In this document: piece by piece, positions 11,766 through 21,436 of the stretch
Position numbering within the stretch: position 1 is the stretch's first letter
How the letters are laid out: every line of letters begins with the position of its first letter
Assembly (NCBI RefSeq): GCF_003591035.1
Contig: NZ_QYUO01000001.1
Location: forward strand, 3,162,001 to 3,226,000
Direction: 5' to 3'
DNA length: 64,000 nucleotides
DNA from: Noviherbaspirillum saxi
Lineage (GTDB): Bacteria > Pseudomonadota > Gammaproteobacteria > Burkholderiales > Burkholderiaceae_D
Notes under the pieces: model-generated
What the model was told of the DNA's origin: nothing
What the model saw: only the letters and a program-made list of their open reading frames with translations
Databases searched by the model: none
Made by a program: the position numbers and the translations under genes

Positions 11766-12733
11766 TCGCCTTCCTTTGCGATGACGCCATTCGTCTGCGG
11801 CACGATGACTCCTAGCGCATGCCGTGCCACGCGGAACGATAAGGGAGTCGCGCAACGCACGATTTCGCCATCGACCACCACATCGACATGCCGCCTGCGC
11901 GTTTCGGTATCGAATGCATCCGTGCAAAAGGTTTCCAAATGCGGATCGCTCGCCAGATTACGAAACGCGCCGCGCAGCAAGAGCCGCAGCATGTCAAGAC
12001 GTCCGGTGGGCCGCAACACGAATACGGCTAGCCTGTCTTCCGGCGTCGCGCCGGCAAGGTCGGTATCGAGCTTGGAAAGCTGCAGCAGATTATTGGCGAC
12101 GAATACCATCGAAGTTTTTCGCAGCAGCGATTCATTGCCTATCTGCAGCTGCACGCCGAATGGGCGCACCCCGCTCAGCAATGAAAACAGTGCTGACAGC
12201 ACAGCTACCACCCGGAAACGCCCGAAGCGCGCCTTGTCTTCTTCGCGGTTGCGTATGAGCTTGCTGTACAGGCCGAAGCTGGCATTGTTTAAAAACAGTT
12301 TGCCGTTCACATAGCCGACGGACACTTGTGCAATATCCCCTGCCAGCAGCAGTTTTGCCGCCGCGTCCGGATCTTCCGGAATCCCAAGATCACGCGCGAA
12401 ATAATTGAAGGTCCCAGCGGGGATGATTCCAAGCGGAACCCGATATTCACAACAGAGCGATGCGATCGTATTGACAGTGCCGTCACCACCGGCAGCAACG
12501 ACAATCCCACCCGTCTGACTGGCGTTGAGCACCGCTTTGCGGCCGACTTCAAGTAGCTTTTGGCCAGAGGCCACCTCGACGATCGTGCATGGATAGTCAA
12601 GTGCAGACAACGCCTGTTCGATCCGGCTACGCGTCATTTGCGCAGCGGTTCCGCCGGCGCCAGCATTCAGAATAACGGTGATGGAAGTGTGTTGCAGCGT
12701 AACTACGGCTTGCTGAGATAGCGGTCCAGTCAT
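11762..12733 (-). CDS. Diacylglycerol kinase catalytic-domain lipid kinase (YegS/BmrU type)
   Basis: This 323-residue protein shows the DAGK catalytic fold: an N-terminal NAGAGG nucleotide-binding loop, the diagnostic GGDGTVNTIA motif near residue 94, and LGIIPAGTFNYFARDLGIP just after it. The C-terminal half is a beta-sandwich ending with VDVVVDGEIV, as in YegS-like kinases. Members phosphorylate diacylglycerol, sphingosine-like lipids or phosphatidylglycerol using ATP. It is translationally coupled to the metallophosphoesterase downstream and lies 121 bp after the HDOD gene on the same strand. Confidence 0.88.
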   Translation of the reverse strand: MTGPLSQQAVVTLQHTSITVILNAGAGGTAAQMTRSRIEQALSALDYPCTIVEVASGQKLLEVGRKAVLNASQTGGIVVAAGGDGTVNTIASLCCEYRVPLGIIPAGTFNYFARDLGIPEDPDAAAKLLLAGDIAQVSVGYVNGKLFLNNASFGLYSKLIRNREEDKARFGRFRVVAVLSALFSLLSGVRPFGVQLQIGNESLLRKTSMVFVANNLLQLSKLDTDLAGATPEDRLAVFVLRPTGRLDMLRLLLRGAFRNLASDPHLETFCTDAFDTETRRRHVDVVVDGEIVRCATPLSFRVARHALGVIVPQTNGVIAKEGE

Positions 12734-12854
12734 TGCAATCGGTGTCCGCCGGCTGGCTTACAGGGATAAGAATGGCGTTAGCTTGCTTTCAATCCTCTCG
12801 CCGCGCATTGATTACCGTCATGGATATCCGCGGGCCGATTGCCGCATTCCGATA

Positions 12855-14366
12855 TCAGAGAATCTTGCGCGCCCAGGCCGGCTCCGGTTGCCGGCGCTGC
12901 TCAAGTGCATGCATGACCAGGGTCCGCAATTCGTTCAAGGGCGCGATTTCAGCCTGTTCGATCTTGCTGGGTGGCTTGGTCATATCCCAGTCGCCATAAA
13001 TGAAACCGACCGGACGTCGATTGACGGTCAGCGGCAGCACCATGAAACTGCGCACGGTCGGCAACGCATCCTTCCACCAGCGCGGCACCTTGCTGATAAA
13101 TGCGGCGTCCTGCGCATTCTCGACAAAGATCATTTTGTCGTTCGCCAGTGCCGCATGAAACACATCCGGCTGGTAGGCATCGCCGAACACCAGGCGTGGC
13201 AGCAACTCTTGCACACCGTCGCCAAAACACATGTTGGCGGCGTATTGCGATTGCTCCTGATTACGCAGAAACGCAATCGTGCGGCTAAAGCTCAGGCCCT
13301 GATAAACGGTTTCCAGAGCCATCGTCATGACCTGGCCGGAACTGGTCGACTGCAATGCGTCGCGCATGTCCGCCACCCCGCGCGCCAGACGCGCCGCCGC
13401 GTCGGCCGGCTTGCCGACGATCGGTGCCGCCGGCTCCTTGTGTTCCGTATTGCTTCGTCGCTGCGTACGAACGACGACGGAATCTTCGGACGCAGCCGTT
13501 TTTTGCGCATTCTCCAGCGCAAGCAGCATCTGTCCGGATTCAAGACCCAACATATCGGCGTAGTCACTGGTCAGATCGGCCAGTATTTCTTCTATATCTC
13601 CGTTGTCGGAAGTCAGTGCATCGGCACAGCGCGATGATACGGTCGCAATCGCAGCAAGCCAGTCCTTATGGTCCAGCGGCTCTCCGATCGGCTTGGGCGG
13701 CATGTCTTGCAGGGTATCCACTACTGCAGCAGGCAAGCCCCAATGCTGAGCCGCGTGCCGGCCGATATCGTCGAACCGCAATCCGAGAATTTCGCGTGCC
13801 GCTTCATTCTCATCGGCCCCAGTGCGAACGCTATACTCCTGCACCAGGTGCCAGCGATCCGACAGATAGAAAGTCGCCATCATGCGGCCGAGCGAATGCA
13901 GCATCGAGCAGACCACGGCTTCTTCCGCATCGCGTGTATTCGCGGACGACGCCATCTGTCGCGCGATGTGCCCTGCCAGCACCGACTTTTCCATCTCGAC
14001 GCGTGCATTTGCCGATTCGGACGAAGCGGCGGACAAGCCGTCGACCAGCTTCAATCCGAGCGCAAGATGGCCGATCGCCTCGGTGCCCAGCACGATGACG
14101 GCTTTGGAAACGGTATTGATACCCTGCCCGAACACCGAATACATCGCGCTATTGGCCAAACGCAATACCTTTTGCGTAAGCGCCGGATCCTGCAGCACGG
14201 TGCGGGTCATATTGAACTCGCGATCGTCATCGCCGCGCATGGCGCCGATGATGGCGCTGACCACCTTGGAAAAACCGGGCAGATCGCCGCGCTGGCGCAC
14301 GCGCGACCAAAGCAGTTCCATGGTTTTTTCCGCACTGACCGGGCCGGTATTTGAAAAGGCATGCAT
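12855..14366 (-). CDS. HDOD-GAF domain signalling protein
   Basis: The 503-residue protein has an HDOD domain in its first 250 residues, including LPGFSKVVSAIIG, VLQDPALTQKVLRLANSAMY and AVIVLGTEAIGHLALG. The position expected for an HD metal pair reads MLHSLGRMM, so phosphohydrolase residues are lost, as is normal for HDOD. The C-terminal 170 residues resemble a GAF domain (SGQVMTMALETVYQGLSFSR, then FMVLPLTVNRRPVGFIYGDW). HDOD proteins are non-catalytic regulators often linked to motility, biofilm or c-di-GMP control. The gene starts 20 bp after the GGDEF-EAL gene, so the two are almost certainly co-transcribed and may work together. Confidence 0.87.
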   Translation of the reverse strand: MHAFSNTGPVSAEKTMELLWSRVRQRGDLPGFSKVVSAIIGAMRGDDDREFNMTRTVLQDPALTQKVLRLANSAMYSVFGQGINTVSKAVIVLGTEAIGHLALGLKLVDGLSAASSESANARVEMEKSVLAGHIARQMASSANTRDAEEAVVCSMLHSLGRMMATFYLSDRWHLVQEYSVRTGADENEAAREILGLRFDDIGRHAAQHWGLPAAVVDTLQDMPPKPIGEPLDHKDWLAAIATVSSRCADALTSDNGDIEEILADLTSDYADMLGLESGQMLLALENAQKTAASEDSVVVRTQRRSNTEHKEPAAPIVGKPADAAARLARGVADMRDALQSTSSGQVMTMALETVYQGLSFSRTIAFLRNQEQSQYAANMCFGDGVQELLPRLVFGDAYQPDVFHAALANDKMIFVENAQDAAFISKVPRWWKDALPTVRSFMVLPLTVNRRPVGFIYGDWDMTKPPSKIEQAEIAPLNELRTLVMHALEQRRQPEPAWARKIL

Positions 14367-14386
14367 GCAGTCGGTCTCGCTCTACT

Positions 14387-16105
14387 CTATTGTGCAGCGG
14401 TTAGCGCAGGACTTGCCTGCTCGGCCTTGAGCAAGGCAATGATTTCATCGGGCACCAGGGGACGCCCTGTGTGGTATCCCTGGATCAGGCCGCAGCCGTG
14501 CGCGGCGAGAAAATCGAGCTGTTCCTGGTTTTCGACGCCTTCGGCAACGGTGTTCAGATTCAGATGGCTGGCAAGGCTGAGCACGACATTGCAAATGGCC
14601 ACGTCCTTGACAGAGCTGGGCAAATCCTTGATGAATGCGCGATCGATCTTGAGCGTGGCGATCGGGAAGCGTTTGAGGTAGGCGAGCGATGAATATCCGG
14701 TTCCAAAGTCGTCAATCGCGATGCGCACATTACGCGATGTCATCGCGGTCAGCAGGGCTTCGGCATGCTCCGGGTCGGACATCAGGATTCCTTCGGTAAT
14801 TTCGAGCAGCAGCTGCTCACCGCTCAATCCGGAAAGCTGCATCGCCTCGTCCATGATGTCGAGGAATTGATCGTTGCGGAACTGGCGCGGACTGACGTTG
14901 ACCGACACATACAATGGCCGCCGCGCGACTTCTTCGAAGCGCCTGATCTGCACGCATGCCGCCTTCAGCGCCCATGCGCCCAGCAGGTTGATCAAGCCAT
15001 TGCTTTCCGCCATCGGGATGAACTGGGCCGGCGACACCAAACCTTGTCCCGGACGACTCCAGCGCATCAAGGCTTCGAAGCCCATGATCTGACGGCTGCG
15101 CGCATCGACGATGGGCTGGTAATGCAGCAGGAATTCGCCATCGCGCACGGCCTGGAACATCGCCGCTTCCATCGACACATCGTGTTCCGGCTGCGTGAAT
15201 TTCTCGTGGTTATAAACCACGCAGCGCGCCTTGCCGGTTTCCTTGGCACGGTACATCGCGGTGTCGGCATGGGCCAGTAATTTGACTTCACTATCGCCGT
15301 GCTCGGGAAAGACGGCTGCGCCGATCGAGGTGCCGACGTACAGCGTGTGCCCCTGGATCTCGAACGGCAGCTGCATTGTTGAAATCATGCGGCGTCCAAT
15401 GATCTGGATTTCTGCCTCGGAGACCGCGCCGGGCAGGACCGCGACAAATTCGTCGCCACCGACACGCGCCAGCGTATCGACATCGCGCAGTGTCTCGGAC
15501 AGTCTCATTGCGGCAACGCGCAGCAAGGCGTCGCCAACAGGATGGCCCAGCGCATCGTTGACCTTCTTGAAACCGTCCAGATCCAGCGCGACAACGGAAA
15601 AGCCGCGGCCAGTGCGGCGCGACTGTGCGATCGCCATGCGGATCCGGTCCGACAGCAGCGAACGATTGGGTAAACCGGTCAACGCATCATGCGTAGCCAT
15701 GTGGCGCAATCGTTCTTCTGTGGCTTGCTGGCCGGAGATGTCGCGGCCGACGGCCAGCAATTCCTGCTCTCCCGGTCCAGCTTCATAGGCCATGACTTGC
15801 AGCTCGATCCACAGCGCGTTACCCAGGGTCTTGATGCGCACATTGGTCTTGCTGGGCTGGCTGGAACCCGCCGCTTGTGCAATCACGGCATCGATGGCCG
15901 GGCGGTCGACAGCAAGCACGAAAGCGTTCAAGACCTGCCCTACCAGTTTTTCACCGGGACAGATAAGTTCGGTCGCGCGCCTGCTTGCGTAAATGATGGT
16001 CCCGTGTACGCTTAACCGGAATACCGCATCGCCGGCAGCCTCCATGAGGCTGTCCAACTGCGTTTTTGCAGTAGTTTCAGTCCGGTCTTGACGAGTGGAA
16101 AACAT
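14387..16105 (-). CDS. PAS-GGDEF-EAL cyclic di-GMP turnover protein
   Basis: The 572-residue protein has an N-terminal PAS domain (about residues 16-130), a GGDEF domain (about 140-300) and an EAL domain (about 315-560). The GGDEF active site is intact (RVGGDEFV), and an inhibitory RxxD site (RDVD) lies exactly five residues before it. The EAL domain keeps GFEALMRW, VNVSPRQF, LLEITEG, IDDFGTGYSSLAYLKRFP, LKIDRAFIKDL and AEGVENQEQL, so both diguanylate cyclase and phosphodiesterase activity look possible. No membrane segment is seen; the PAS domain should sense a cytoplasmic signal. It is followed at 20 bp by the HDOD-GAF gene. Confidence 0.92.
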   Translation of the reverse strand: MFSTRQDRTETTAKTQLDSLMEAAGDAVFRLSVHGTIIYASRRATELICPGEKLVGQVLNAFVLAVDRPAIDAVIAQAAGSSQPSKTNVRIKTLGNALWIELQVMAYEAGPGEQELLAVGRDISGQQATEERLRHMATHDALTGLPNRSLLSDRIRMAIAQSRRTGRGFSVVALDLDGFKKVNDALGHPVGDALLRVAAMRLSETLRDVDTLARVGGDEFVAVLPGAVSEAEIQIIGRRMISTMQLPFEIQGHTLYVGTSIGAAVFPEHGDSEVKLLAHADTAMYRAKETGKARCVVYNHEKFTQPEHDVSMEAAMFQAVRDGEFLLHYQPIVDARSRQIMGFEALMRWSRPGQGLVSPAQFIPMAESNGLINLLGAWALKAACVQIRRFEEVARRPLYVSVNVSPRQFRNDQFLDIMDEAMQLSGLSGEQLLLEITEGILMSDPEHAEALLTAMTSRNVRIAIDDFGTGYSSLAYLKRFPIATLKIDRAFIKDLPSSVKDVAICNVVLSLASHLNLNTVAEGVENQEQLDFLAAHGCGLIQGYHTGRPLVPDEIIALLKAEQASPALTAAQ

Positions 16106-16282
16106 TGTCAGAAGCTTATCTCAGATAAAGGCTCGGCTGTGGGCAAGGTTTTTCGGCCGACAAAGCCGCCGCTCCGCCAGCGACTTCAGGCATCTTAGCA
16201 AATTGTAGTAGGGAAATTAACGCTTGATCCAAATGTTAGAGAAGAAAATGCAGAAAAAGAATCAAAGCCATGATTTTTCAAC

Positions 16283-16317
16283 AAAAAAGCCCCGAGGTCA
16301 GACTTCGGGGCTTTCTT
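16283..16317 (-). terminator. Rho-independent terminator of ssb
   Basis: AAAGCCCCGA (16286-16295) pairs perfectly with TCGGGGCTTT (16305-16314). On the minus strand it ends in six T residues, about 25 bp past the ssb stop. Moderate T richness on the other side could allow function in both directions, but the next gene to the left is also on the minus strand. Confidence 0.85.
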
Positions 16318-16341
16318 TATTTGCGAGGTTTGCGGCAAAAA

Positions 16342-16851
16342 TCAGAACGGGATATCGTCATCCATGTCGCTGAAGTTCGGCGCCGGGCGCGATGCGCCGC
16401 GCGCGGCTCCGCCGCCGCCTGCGCCCGCGCCTGCACCGGCGGAACTCTGGCGCGGCGCCGGGGCGCTGCTGCCGTAATCGTCATCCATCGGTGCGCCGGC
16501 ACCGCCGCCCATTCCCTGGCGGCTTCCCAGCATCTGCATCGTGTCGGCGATGATTTCAGTCGTATAGCGCTCCACGCCATCCTTGTCGGTCCATTTGCGT
16601 GTTTGCAAACGGCCTTCGACATAAATCTGCGAGCCTTTTTTCAGGTACTGGCCGGCGATTTCCGCGAGCTTGCGGTAAAACGTGATCCGGTGCCATTCGG
16701 TGAGTTCCTTCTTTTCGCCGGAGTTCTTGTCTTTCCAGCTTTCGGTGGTCGCAACCGCAATATTGGTGACGGCGTCGCCGTTCGGCATGTAACGCGTTTC
16801 CGGATCGCGTCCCAGATTGCCGACGATGATGACCTTGTTGACCGATGCCAT
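16342..16851 (-). CDS. ssb: Single-stranded DNA-binding protein
   Basis: The 169-residue protein starts [18 protein letters not shown] at the ATG at 16851, supported by GAGGAG six bases upstream; an in-frame start 14 codons earlier lacks support. It has the OB-fold core (residues 1-110, with [18 protein letters not shown] and [14 protein letters not shown]), a flexible Gly/Ala-rich linker, and the acidic tip DMDDDIPF that recruits replication and repair partners. SSB coats single-stranded DNA as a tetramer. It follows the MFS gene on the same strand and ends at a strong terminator. It lies two genes from uvrA, a common arrangement in this group. Confidence 0.97.
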   Translation of the reverse strand: MASVNKVIIVGNLGRDPETRYMPNGDAVTNIAVATTESWKDKNSGEKKELTEWHRITFYRKLAEIAGQYLKKGSQIYVEGRLQTRKWTDKDGVERYTTEIIADTMQMLGSRQGMGGGAGAPMDDDYGSSAPAPRQSSAGAGAGAGGGGAARGASRPAPNFSDMDDDIPF

Positions 16852-16923
16852 AAATTTCTCCTCAAGCTGACTCAATAGTGATCGTGGTGCCACAACGGCG
16901 ATGCGCAGGCGGTGCTTGGCGCA

Positions 16924-18165
16924 TCAGGCTGCCGCGACAGCCGCCGCCCTCCGCGGCAGGTTCTTCATGCTGGTGGCAATTATAAGCCAGACAACTGTCA
17001 GCGCCGCGCCAAGTACGAACACGGAAGACGGTCCGGCATGCTGCTTCAACCATCCGCCGAGCGCGCCGCCGCAAAACAGTCCGAGCGCCTGCAGCGTGTT
17101 GTATACGCCAAGCGCCGATCCCTTGGCCGCCGGCGGCGCGATGCGCGACACCAGAGACGGCTGACAGGCTTCAAGGATATTGAACGAAACGAAGAAGGCA
17201 AGCAAGAGCAAGACCAGTACCGACCAGTGCATCGCCGGCTGCGCCATGAACAGCCACAGGCCAAGCTGGACCAGGAGCATCAGGGCAATGGCACCGACGA
17301 ACACCTGTTTCATCATGCCGCGCCGTTCGCCGGCAAACACTGGCGGCAGCATCAGGGCGAACGAGGCAAGCACCACCGGCAGGTAGACTTTCCAGTGGGC
17401 GGCAATCGGCAAGCCGGCGTAATCGACCAGTGCGGCGGGCACGACGACAAACATGGCCATCTGCGTCACATGCAGCGCGAATACGCCGTAATTGAGCCGC
17501 ATCAGTTCGCCGTTGGCGAGTATCCGTGAGAACGGTACGCGTTCCACGATTTTTAACTTCGGGGCCGGCGGAACGATATAGATCACGATGCCGATCGCGA
17601 GCACCGACAGGATGCCGGTCAACGCAAACAGTCCGCCCATGCCGATCAAGTCATACATGACCGGGGCGGCGATCAGTGAAACGGCAAACGTCAGGCCAAT
17701 CGATCCGCCCACCATCGCCATCGCCTTGGTGCGATGCTCATCCCGCGTCGTATCGGCGATGAAGGCGGTCACGGCAGCCGAAATCGCGCCTGCCCCCTGG
17801 ATTGCACGACCGACAATGACCCATGCCAGCGTGGTCGAGGCAGCAGCGATAAACGAGCCAATCGCAAACAAGACCAGCCCGATGATGATGATGCGCTTGC
17901 GTCCGTATTTATCGGATGCCGCGCCAAACGGAATCTGGCCGAAAGACTGGGTCAGGCCGTAAATACCCATTGCCACTCCGACCATGGTCGCGCTGTCACC
18001 GCCCGGCAGGGTTTTGGCATGCACCGCAAAGACGGGCAGGATCAGGAACATGCCCAGCATGCGCAACGCGAAAATCGACGCCAATGACAGACTGGCACGA
18101 ATTTCGTTAGAGGACATGCGGGTGCCGAGATCATCGGCGGAAGTGGTGGCTGATATGGTGCTCAC
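16924..18165 (-). CDS. MFS transporter (YajR-like drug-efflux type)
   Basis: The 413-residue protein has about 12 hydrophobic segments. The MFS loop 2-3 motif is visible as FGAASDKYGRKRIIIIGL, and transmembrane helix 5 has the pattern GGSIGLTFAVSLIAAPVM. This resembles the YajR/DHA1 branch of drug:H+ antiporters, but the C-terminal ACT-like domain of YajR is absent, so the substrate is unknown. It diverges from uvrA across 98 bp and is followed by ssb after 72 bp. Confidence 0.8.
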   Translation of the reverse strand: MSTISATTSADDLGTRMSSNEIRASLSLASIFALRMLGMFLILPVFAVHAKTLPGGDSATMVGVAMGIYGLTQSFGQIPFGAASDKYGRKRIIIIGLVLFAIGSFIAAASTTLAWVIVGRAIQGAGAISAAVTAFIADTTRDEHRTKAMAMVGGSIGLTFAVSLIAAPVMYDLIGMGGLFALTGILSVLAIGIVIYIVPPAPKLKIVERVPFSRILANGELMRLNYGVFALHVTQMAMFVVVPAALVDYAGLPIAAHWKVYLPVVLASFALMLPPVFAGERRGMMKQVFVGAIALMLLVQLGLWLFMAQPAMHWSVLVLLLLAFFVSFNILEACQPSLVSRIAPPAAKGSALGVYNTLQALGLFCGGALGGWLKQHAGPSSVFVLGAALTVVWLIIATSMKNLPRRAAAVAAA

Positions 18166-18263
18166 GGCGGGGGATCCAGAGGATACGGCGGACTTTAAAA
18201 CCCGTTATAGTATCAGGTTGACCCGTACAAAGCGCCGAAATGGCCGCACGTTGAAAGCAGTTC

Positions 18264-21116
18264 ATGGAAGAAATAAGAATTCGCGGTGCCCGCACCCACA
18301 ACCTGAAGAACATCAATCTCGAATTACCCCGCAATCAGCTGATTGTGATCACCGGCCTGTCCGGATCGGGTAAATCCTCGCTGGCGTTCGACACGCTGTA
18401 TGCGGAAGGCCAGCGCCGCTACGTGGAATCGCTGTCGGCGTATGCGCGCCAATTCCTGCAGCTGATGGAAAAGCCCGATGTCGACTTGATCGAAGGCTTG
18501 TCGCCGGCAATCTCGATCGAGCAGAAAGCGACTTCGCACAATCCCCGTTCGACGGTCGGTACCGTGACTGAAATCCACGATTACCTGCGCCTGCTGTACG
18601 CGCGAGTCGGCACACCTTATTGCCCTGACCACCCGGAAAATGCGTTGGCCGCGCAATCGGTGTCGCAAATGGTCGATGCGGTTCTCGCCATGCCGGAAGA
18701 CACCAAGCTGATGATCCTGGCGCCGGTCGTGGCCAATCGCAAGGGCGAGCATGTCGATCTGTTTGAAGCGATGCAGGCACAGGGCTTCGTGCGCTTTCGT
18801 ATCCAGAGCGGCACCCATACCGCCAGGATCTATGAAATCGACGACCTGCCGAAGCTGAAAAAAACCGAAAAGCACACCATCGACGTCGTGATCGACCGCA
18901 TCAAGGTCAAGGCCGATGTCAAGCAGCGTCTGGCAGAAAGCTTCGAAACCGCGTTGCGCCTGGCCGAAGGCCGGGCGATTGCGCTGGAAATGGATAGCGG
19001 CAAGGAGCACCTGTATTCGAACAAGTTCGCCTGCAACACCTGCGGCTATTCGCTGCAGGAACTGGAGCCGCGCCTGTTCTCGTTCAATAATCCGATGGGC
19101 GCCTGCCCGGAATGCGACGGCTTGGGCCACATCGAATTCTTCGACCCCAAGCGCATCGTCGCCTTCCCCAACCTGTCGCTGGCCAGCGGCGCGGTAAAAG
19201 GCTGGGACCGGCGCAACCAGTTCTACTTCCAGATGCTGTCGAATCTGGCCGAGCACTATAACTTCGACGTCGACACGCCCTTCGAGAAATTGGCCGACTC
19301 GGCGCAGCAGGTTGTGCTGTACGGCTCGGGCCGGCAGACAGTGCCATTTACCTATGTGAACGAACGCGGCCGCGCGGTGGTGCGCGAGCATACGTTTGAA
19401 GGCGTGGTCAACAACCTGCAGCGCCGCTATCGCGAAACCGATTCGATGGCGGTCAAGGAAGAACTGGCAAAGTTCATCAACCAGAAGCAATGCCCGACCT
19501 GCGACGGCGCACGCTTGCGCGTCGAAGCGCGCTATGTCAAGGTCGGCAACGGCAAGCAGGAACGGTCGATCTATGAAATCGCATCGACGCCCTTGCGCGA
19601 AACGCTGGAGTTCTTTGAAAAACTCAAGCTGACCGGCGCGAAAAAGGAAATCGCCGACCGTATCATCAAGGAAATCGTGTCGCGCCTGAAGTTTCTCAAC
19701 AATGTGGGCCTCGACTACCTGTCGCTGGAGCGCAGCGCCGATACGCTGTCCGGCGGCGAAGCGCAGCGCATCCGGCTGGCGTCGCAGATCGGCTCCGGCC
19801 TGACCGGCGTGATGTATGTGCTGGACGAGCCGTCGATCGGCCTGCATCAGCGCGACAATGACCGGTTGATTGCCACGCTCAAGCACTTGCGCGATATCGG
19901 CAACAGCGTGCTGGTGGTCGAACACGACGAAGATGCGATCCGCTGCGCCGACTATGTGGTCGACATGGGGATCGGCGCCGGCGTGCATGGCGGTGAAGTG
20001 ATCGCGCGCGGCCCGCTGCAGGACATCCTCAAGAGCAAGAAGTCGCTGACCGCGAAATACCTCAATGGCACACTGGCGATCAACGTGCCGAAGAAGCGCA
20101 CTGCCGCAGATCCCGAACGTCAGTTGATGATCACCGGCGCGTCCGGCAACAATCTCCGGAACGTTTCGCTGGAGTTGCCGGTCGGTCTGCTTACCTGCGT
20201 GACCGGCGTCTCGGGTTCAGGAAAATCGACGCTGATCAACGACACCCTGCATCACGCGGCCGCGCGTCATTTGTATGGCTCGCAGGCAGAGCCGTCGCCG
20301 TACGAGTCGATTTCCGGCCTCGAGCATTTCGACAAGGTGATCGCGGTCGACCAGGCGCCGATCGGGCGCACACCGCGCTCCAACCCGGCGACCTATACCG
20401 GCGTGTTCACGCCTATCCGCGATCTGTTCTCCACCGTGCCGATGGCCAAGGAGCGCGGCTACTCGGCCGGGCGCTTTTCATTCAACGTCAAGGGCGGACG
20501 CTGCGAAGCCTGCCAGGGCGATGGCGTACTGAAGGTCGAAATGCACTTCCTGCCCGACGTGTATGTGCCTTGCGATGTCTGCCACGGCAAGCGCTACAAC
20601 CGCGAAACGCTGGAAGTGCATTACAAGGGCAAGAGCATCCATGAAGTGCTGGAGATGACGGTCGAGGAAGCACATGAATTCTTCAAGCCGGTCCCGGTCG
20701 TCGCACGCAAGCTGCAGACGCTGCTCGATGTCGGCCTTGGCTATATACGCCTCGGACAGAGCGCGACCACGCTGTCGGGCGGCGAAGCGCAACGCGTGAA
20801 GCTGTCGCTGGAACTGTCCAAACGCGATACCGGCCGCACGCTGTATATCCTGGACGAACCGACCACCGGTCTGCATTTCCACGACATCGATCTGCTGCTG
20901 AAAGTGATTCACCGTCTGCGCGATCAGGGCAACACAGTGGTGATCATCGAACACAATCTGGACGTGATCAAGACTGCCGACTGGATCGTGGATCTGGGAC
21001 CGGAAGGCGGCGCCGGCGGCGGGCAGATCATTGCCAGCGGCACGCCAGAAGTTGTAGCGAAAACGGCGGCCAGCTTTACCGGCAAGTATCTGGCACCGAT
21101 GCTGAAAAAGAAATAA
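18264..21116 (+). CDS. uvrA: UvrABC system protein A
   Basis: The 950-residue protein matches full-length UvrA. It has two ABC ATPase modules: Walker [14 protein letters not shown] near residue 31 and [13 protein letters not shown] near residue 650, each paired with an LSGGEAQR signature and a LDEPSIGLH or LDEPTTGLH Walker B. Zinc-binding cysteines are seen in [15 protein letters not shown] and [17 protein letters not shown]. UvrA dimers find bulky DNA lesions and load UvrB for nucleotide excision repair. I did not see a convincing LexA-type box in the 98 bp upstream, though some uvrA genes are SOS-regulated. Confidence 0.98.
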   Translation: MEEIRIRGARTHNLKNINLELPRNQLIVITGLSGSGKSSLAFDTLYAEGQRRYVESLSAYARQFLQLMEKPDVDLIEGLSPAISIEQKATSHNPRSTVGTVTEIHDYLRLLYARVGTPYCPDHPENALAAQSVSQMVDAVLAMPEDTKLMILAPVVANRKGEHVDLFEAMQAQGFVRFRIQSGTHTARIYEIDDLPKLKKTEKHTIDVVIDRIKVKADVKQRLAESFETALRLAEGRAIALEMDSGKEHLYSNKFACNTCGYSLQELEPRLFSFNNPMGACPECDGLGHIEFFDPKRIVAFPNLSLASGAVKGWDRRNQFYFQMLSNLAEHYNFDVDTPFEKLADSAQQVVLYGSGRQTVPFTYVNERGRAVVREHTFEGVVNNLQRRYRETDSMAVKEELAKFINQKQCPTCDGARLRVEARYVKVGNGKQERSIYEIASTPLRETLEFFEKLKLTGAKKEIADRIIKEIVSRLKFLNNVGLDYLSLERSADTLSGGEAQRIRLASQIGSGLTGVMYVLDEPSIGLHQRDNDRLIATLKHLRDIGNSVLVVEHDEDAIRCADYVVDMGIGAGVHGGEVIARGPLQDILKSKKSLTAKYLNGTLAINVPKKRTAADPERQLMITGASGNNLRNVSLELPVGLLTCVTGVSGSGKSTLINDTLHHAAARHLYGSQAEPSPYESISGLEHFDKVIAVDQAPIGRTPRSNPATYTGVFTPIRDLFSTVPMAKERGYSAGRFSFNVKGGRCEACQGDGVLKVEMHFLPDVYVPCDVCHGKRYNRETLEVHYKGKSIHEVLEMTVEEAHEFFKPVPVVARKLQTLLDVGLGYIRLGQSATTLSGGEAQRVKLSLELSKRDTGRTLYILDEPTTGLHFHDIDLLLKVIHRLRDQGNTVVIIEHNLDVIKTADWIVDLGPEGGAGGGQIIASGTPEVVAKTAASFTGKYLAPMLKKK

Positions 21117-21138
21117 CGCGATTGCGGCGGAGACGGAC

Positions 21139-21417
21139 ATGGCGATACATTTGCGGATCAGCGGCGTGGTACAGGGAGTCGGATATCGCGCCTCGTTCGA
21201 GGCGCAAGCGCGTCGCCTGCATTTGGCCGGCTGGGTCCGCAATCGCGTCGATGGCTCGGTCGAAGCGATGGTCGACGGCCCGACCGAAGCCATCGATCGG
21301 ATCATCGCATGGTCGCGGCGTGGTCCGTCGCAGGCGCACGTTAGCGGCGTACAGGTAACGGCTGCGGAAGACGCCGCATTGATACCGGGACGCTTTGACG
21401 TGTTGCCGACCGCTTGA
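21139..21417 (+). CDS. acyP: Acylphosphatase
   Basis: The 92-residue protein has both catalytic residues of the family: the Arg in GVVQGVGYR near residue 18 and the Asn in [13 protein letters not shown] near residue 36. It hydrolyses acyl-phosphate bonds such as those of carbamoyl-phosphate and 1,3-bisphosphoglycerate. It begins 22 bp after uvrA on the same strand and may be co-transcribed. The convergent AEC carrier ends 19 bp past its stop. Confidence 0.93.
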   Translation: MAIHLRISGVVQGVGYRASFEAQARRLHLAGWVRNRVDGSVEAMVDGPTEAIDRIIAWSRRGPSQAHVSGVQVTAAEDAALIPGRFDVLPTA

Positions 21418-21436
21418 AATATAGGCCGGCTCCGCA

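Noticed and set aside
18166..18263. Search for a LexA box before uvrA
   Set aside because: No CTGT-N8-ACAG-like sequence with a convincing match was found in the gap, so SOS control is not claimed.
18324..19988. A 554-codon minus-strand frame opposite uvrA
   Set aside because: It is the antisense of a clear UvrA; composition is typical of shadow frames and it has no motif.
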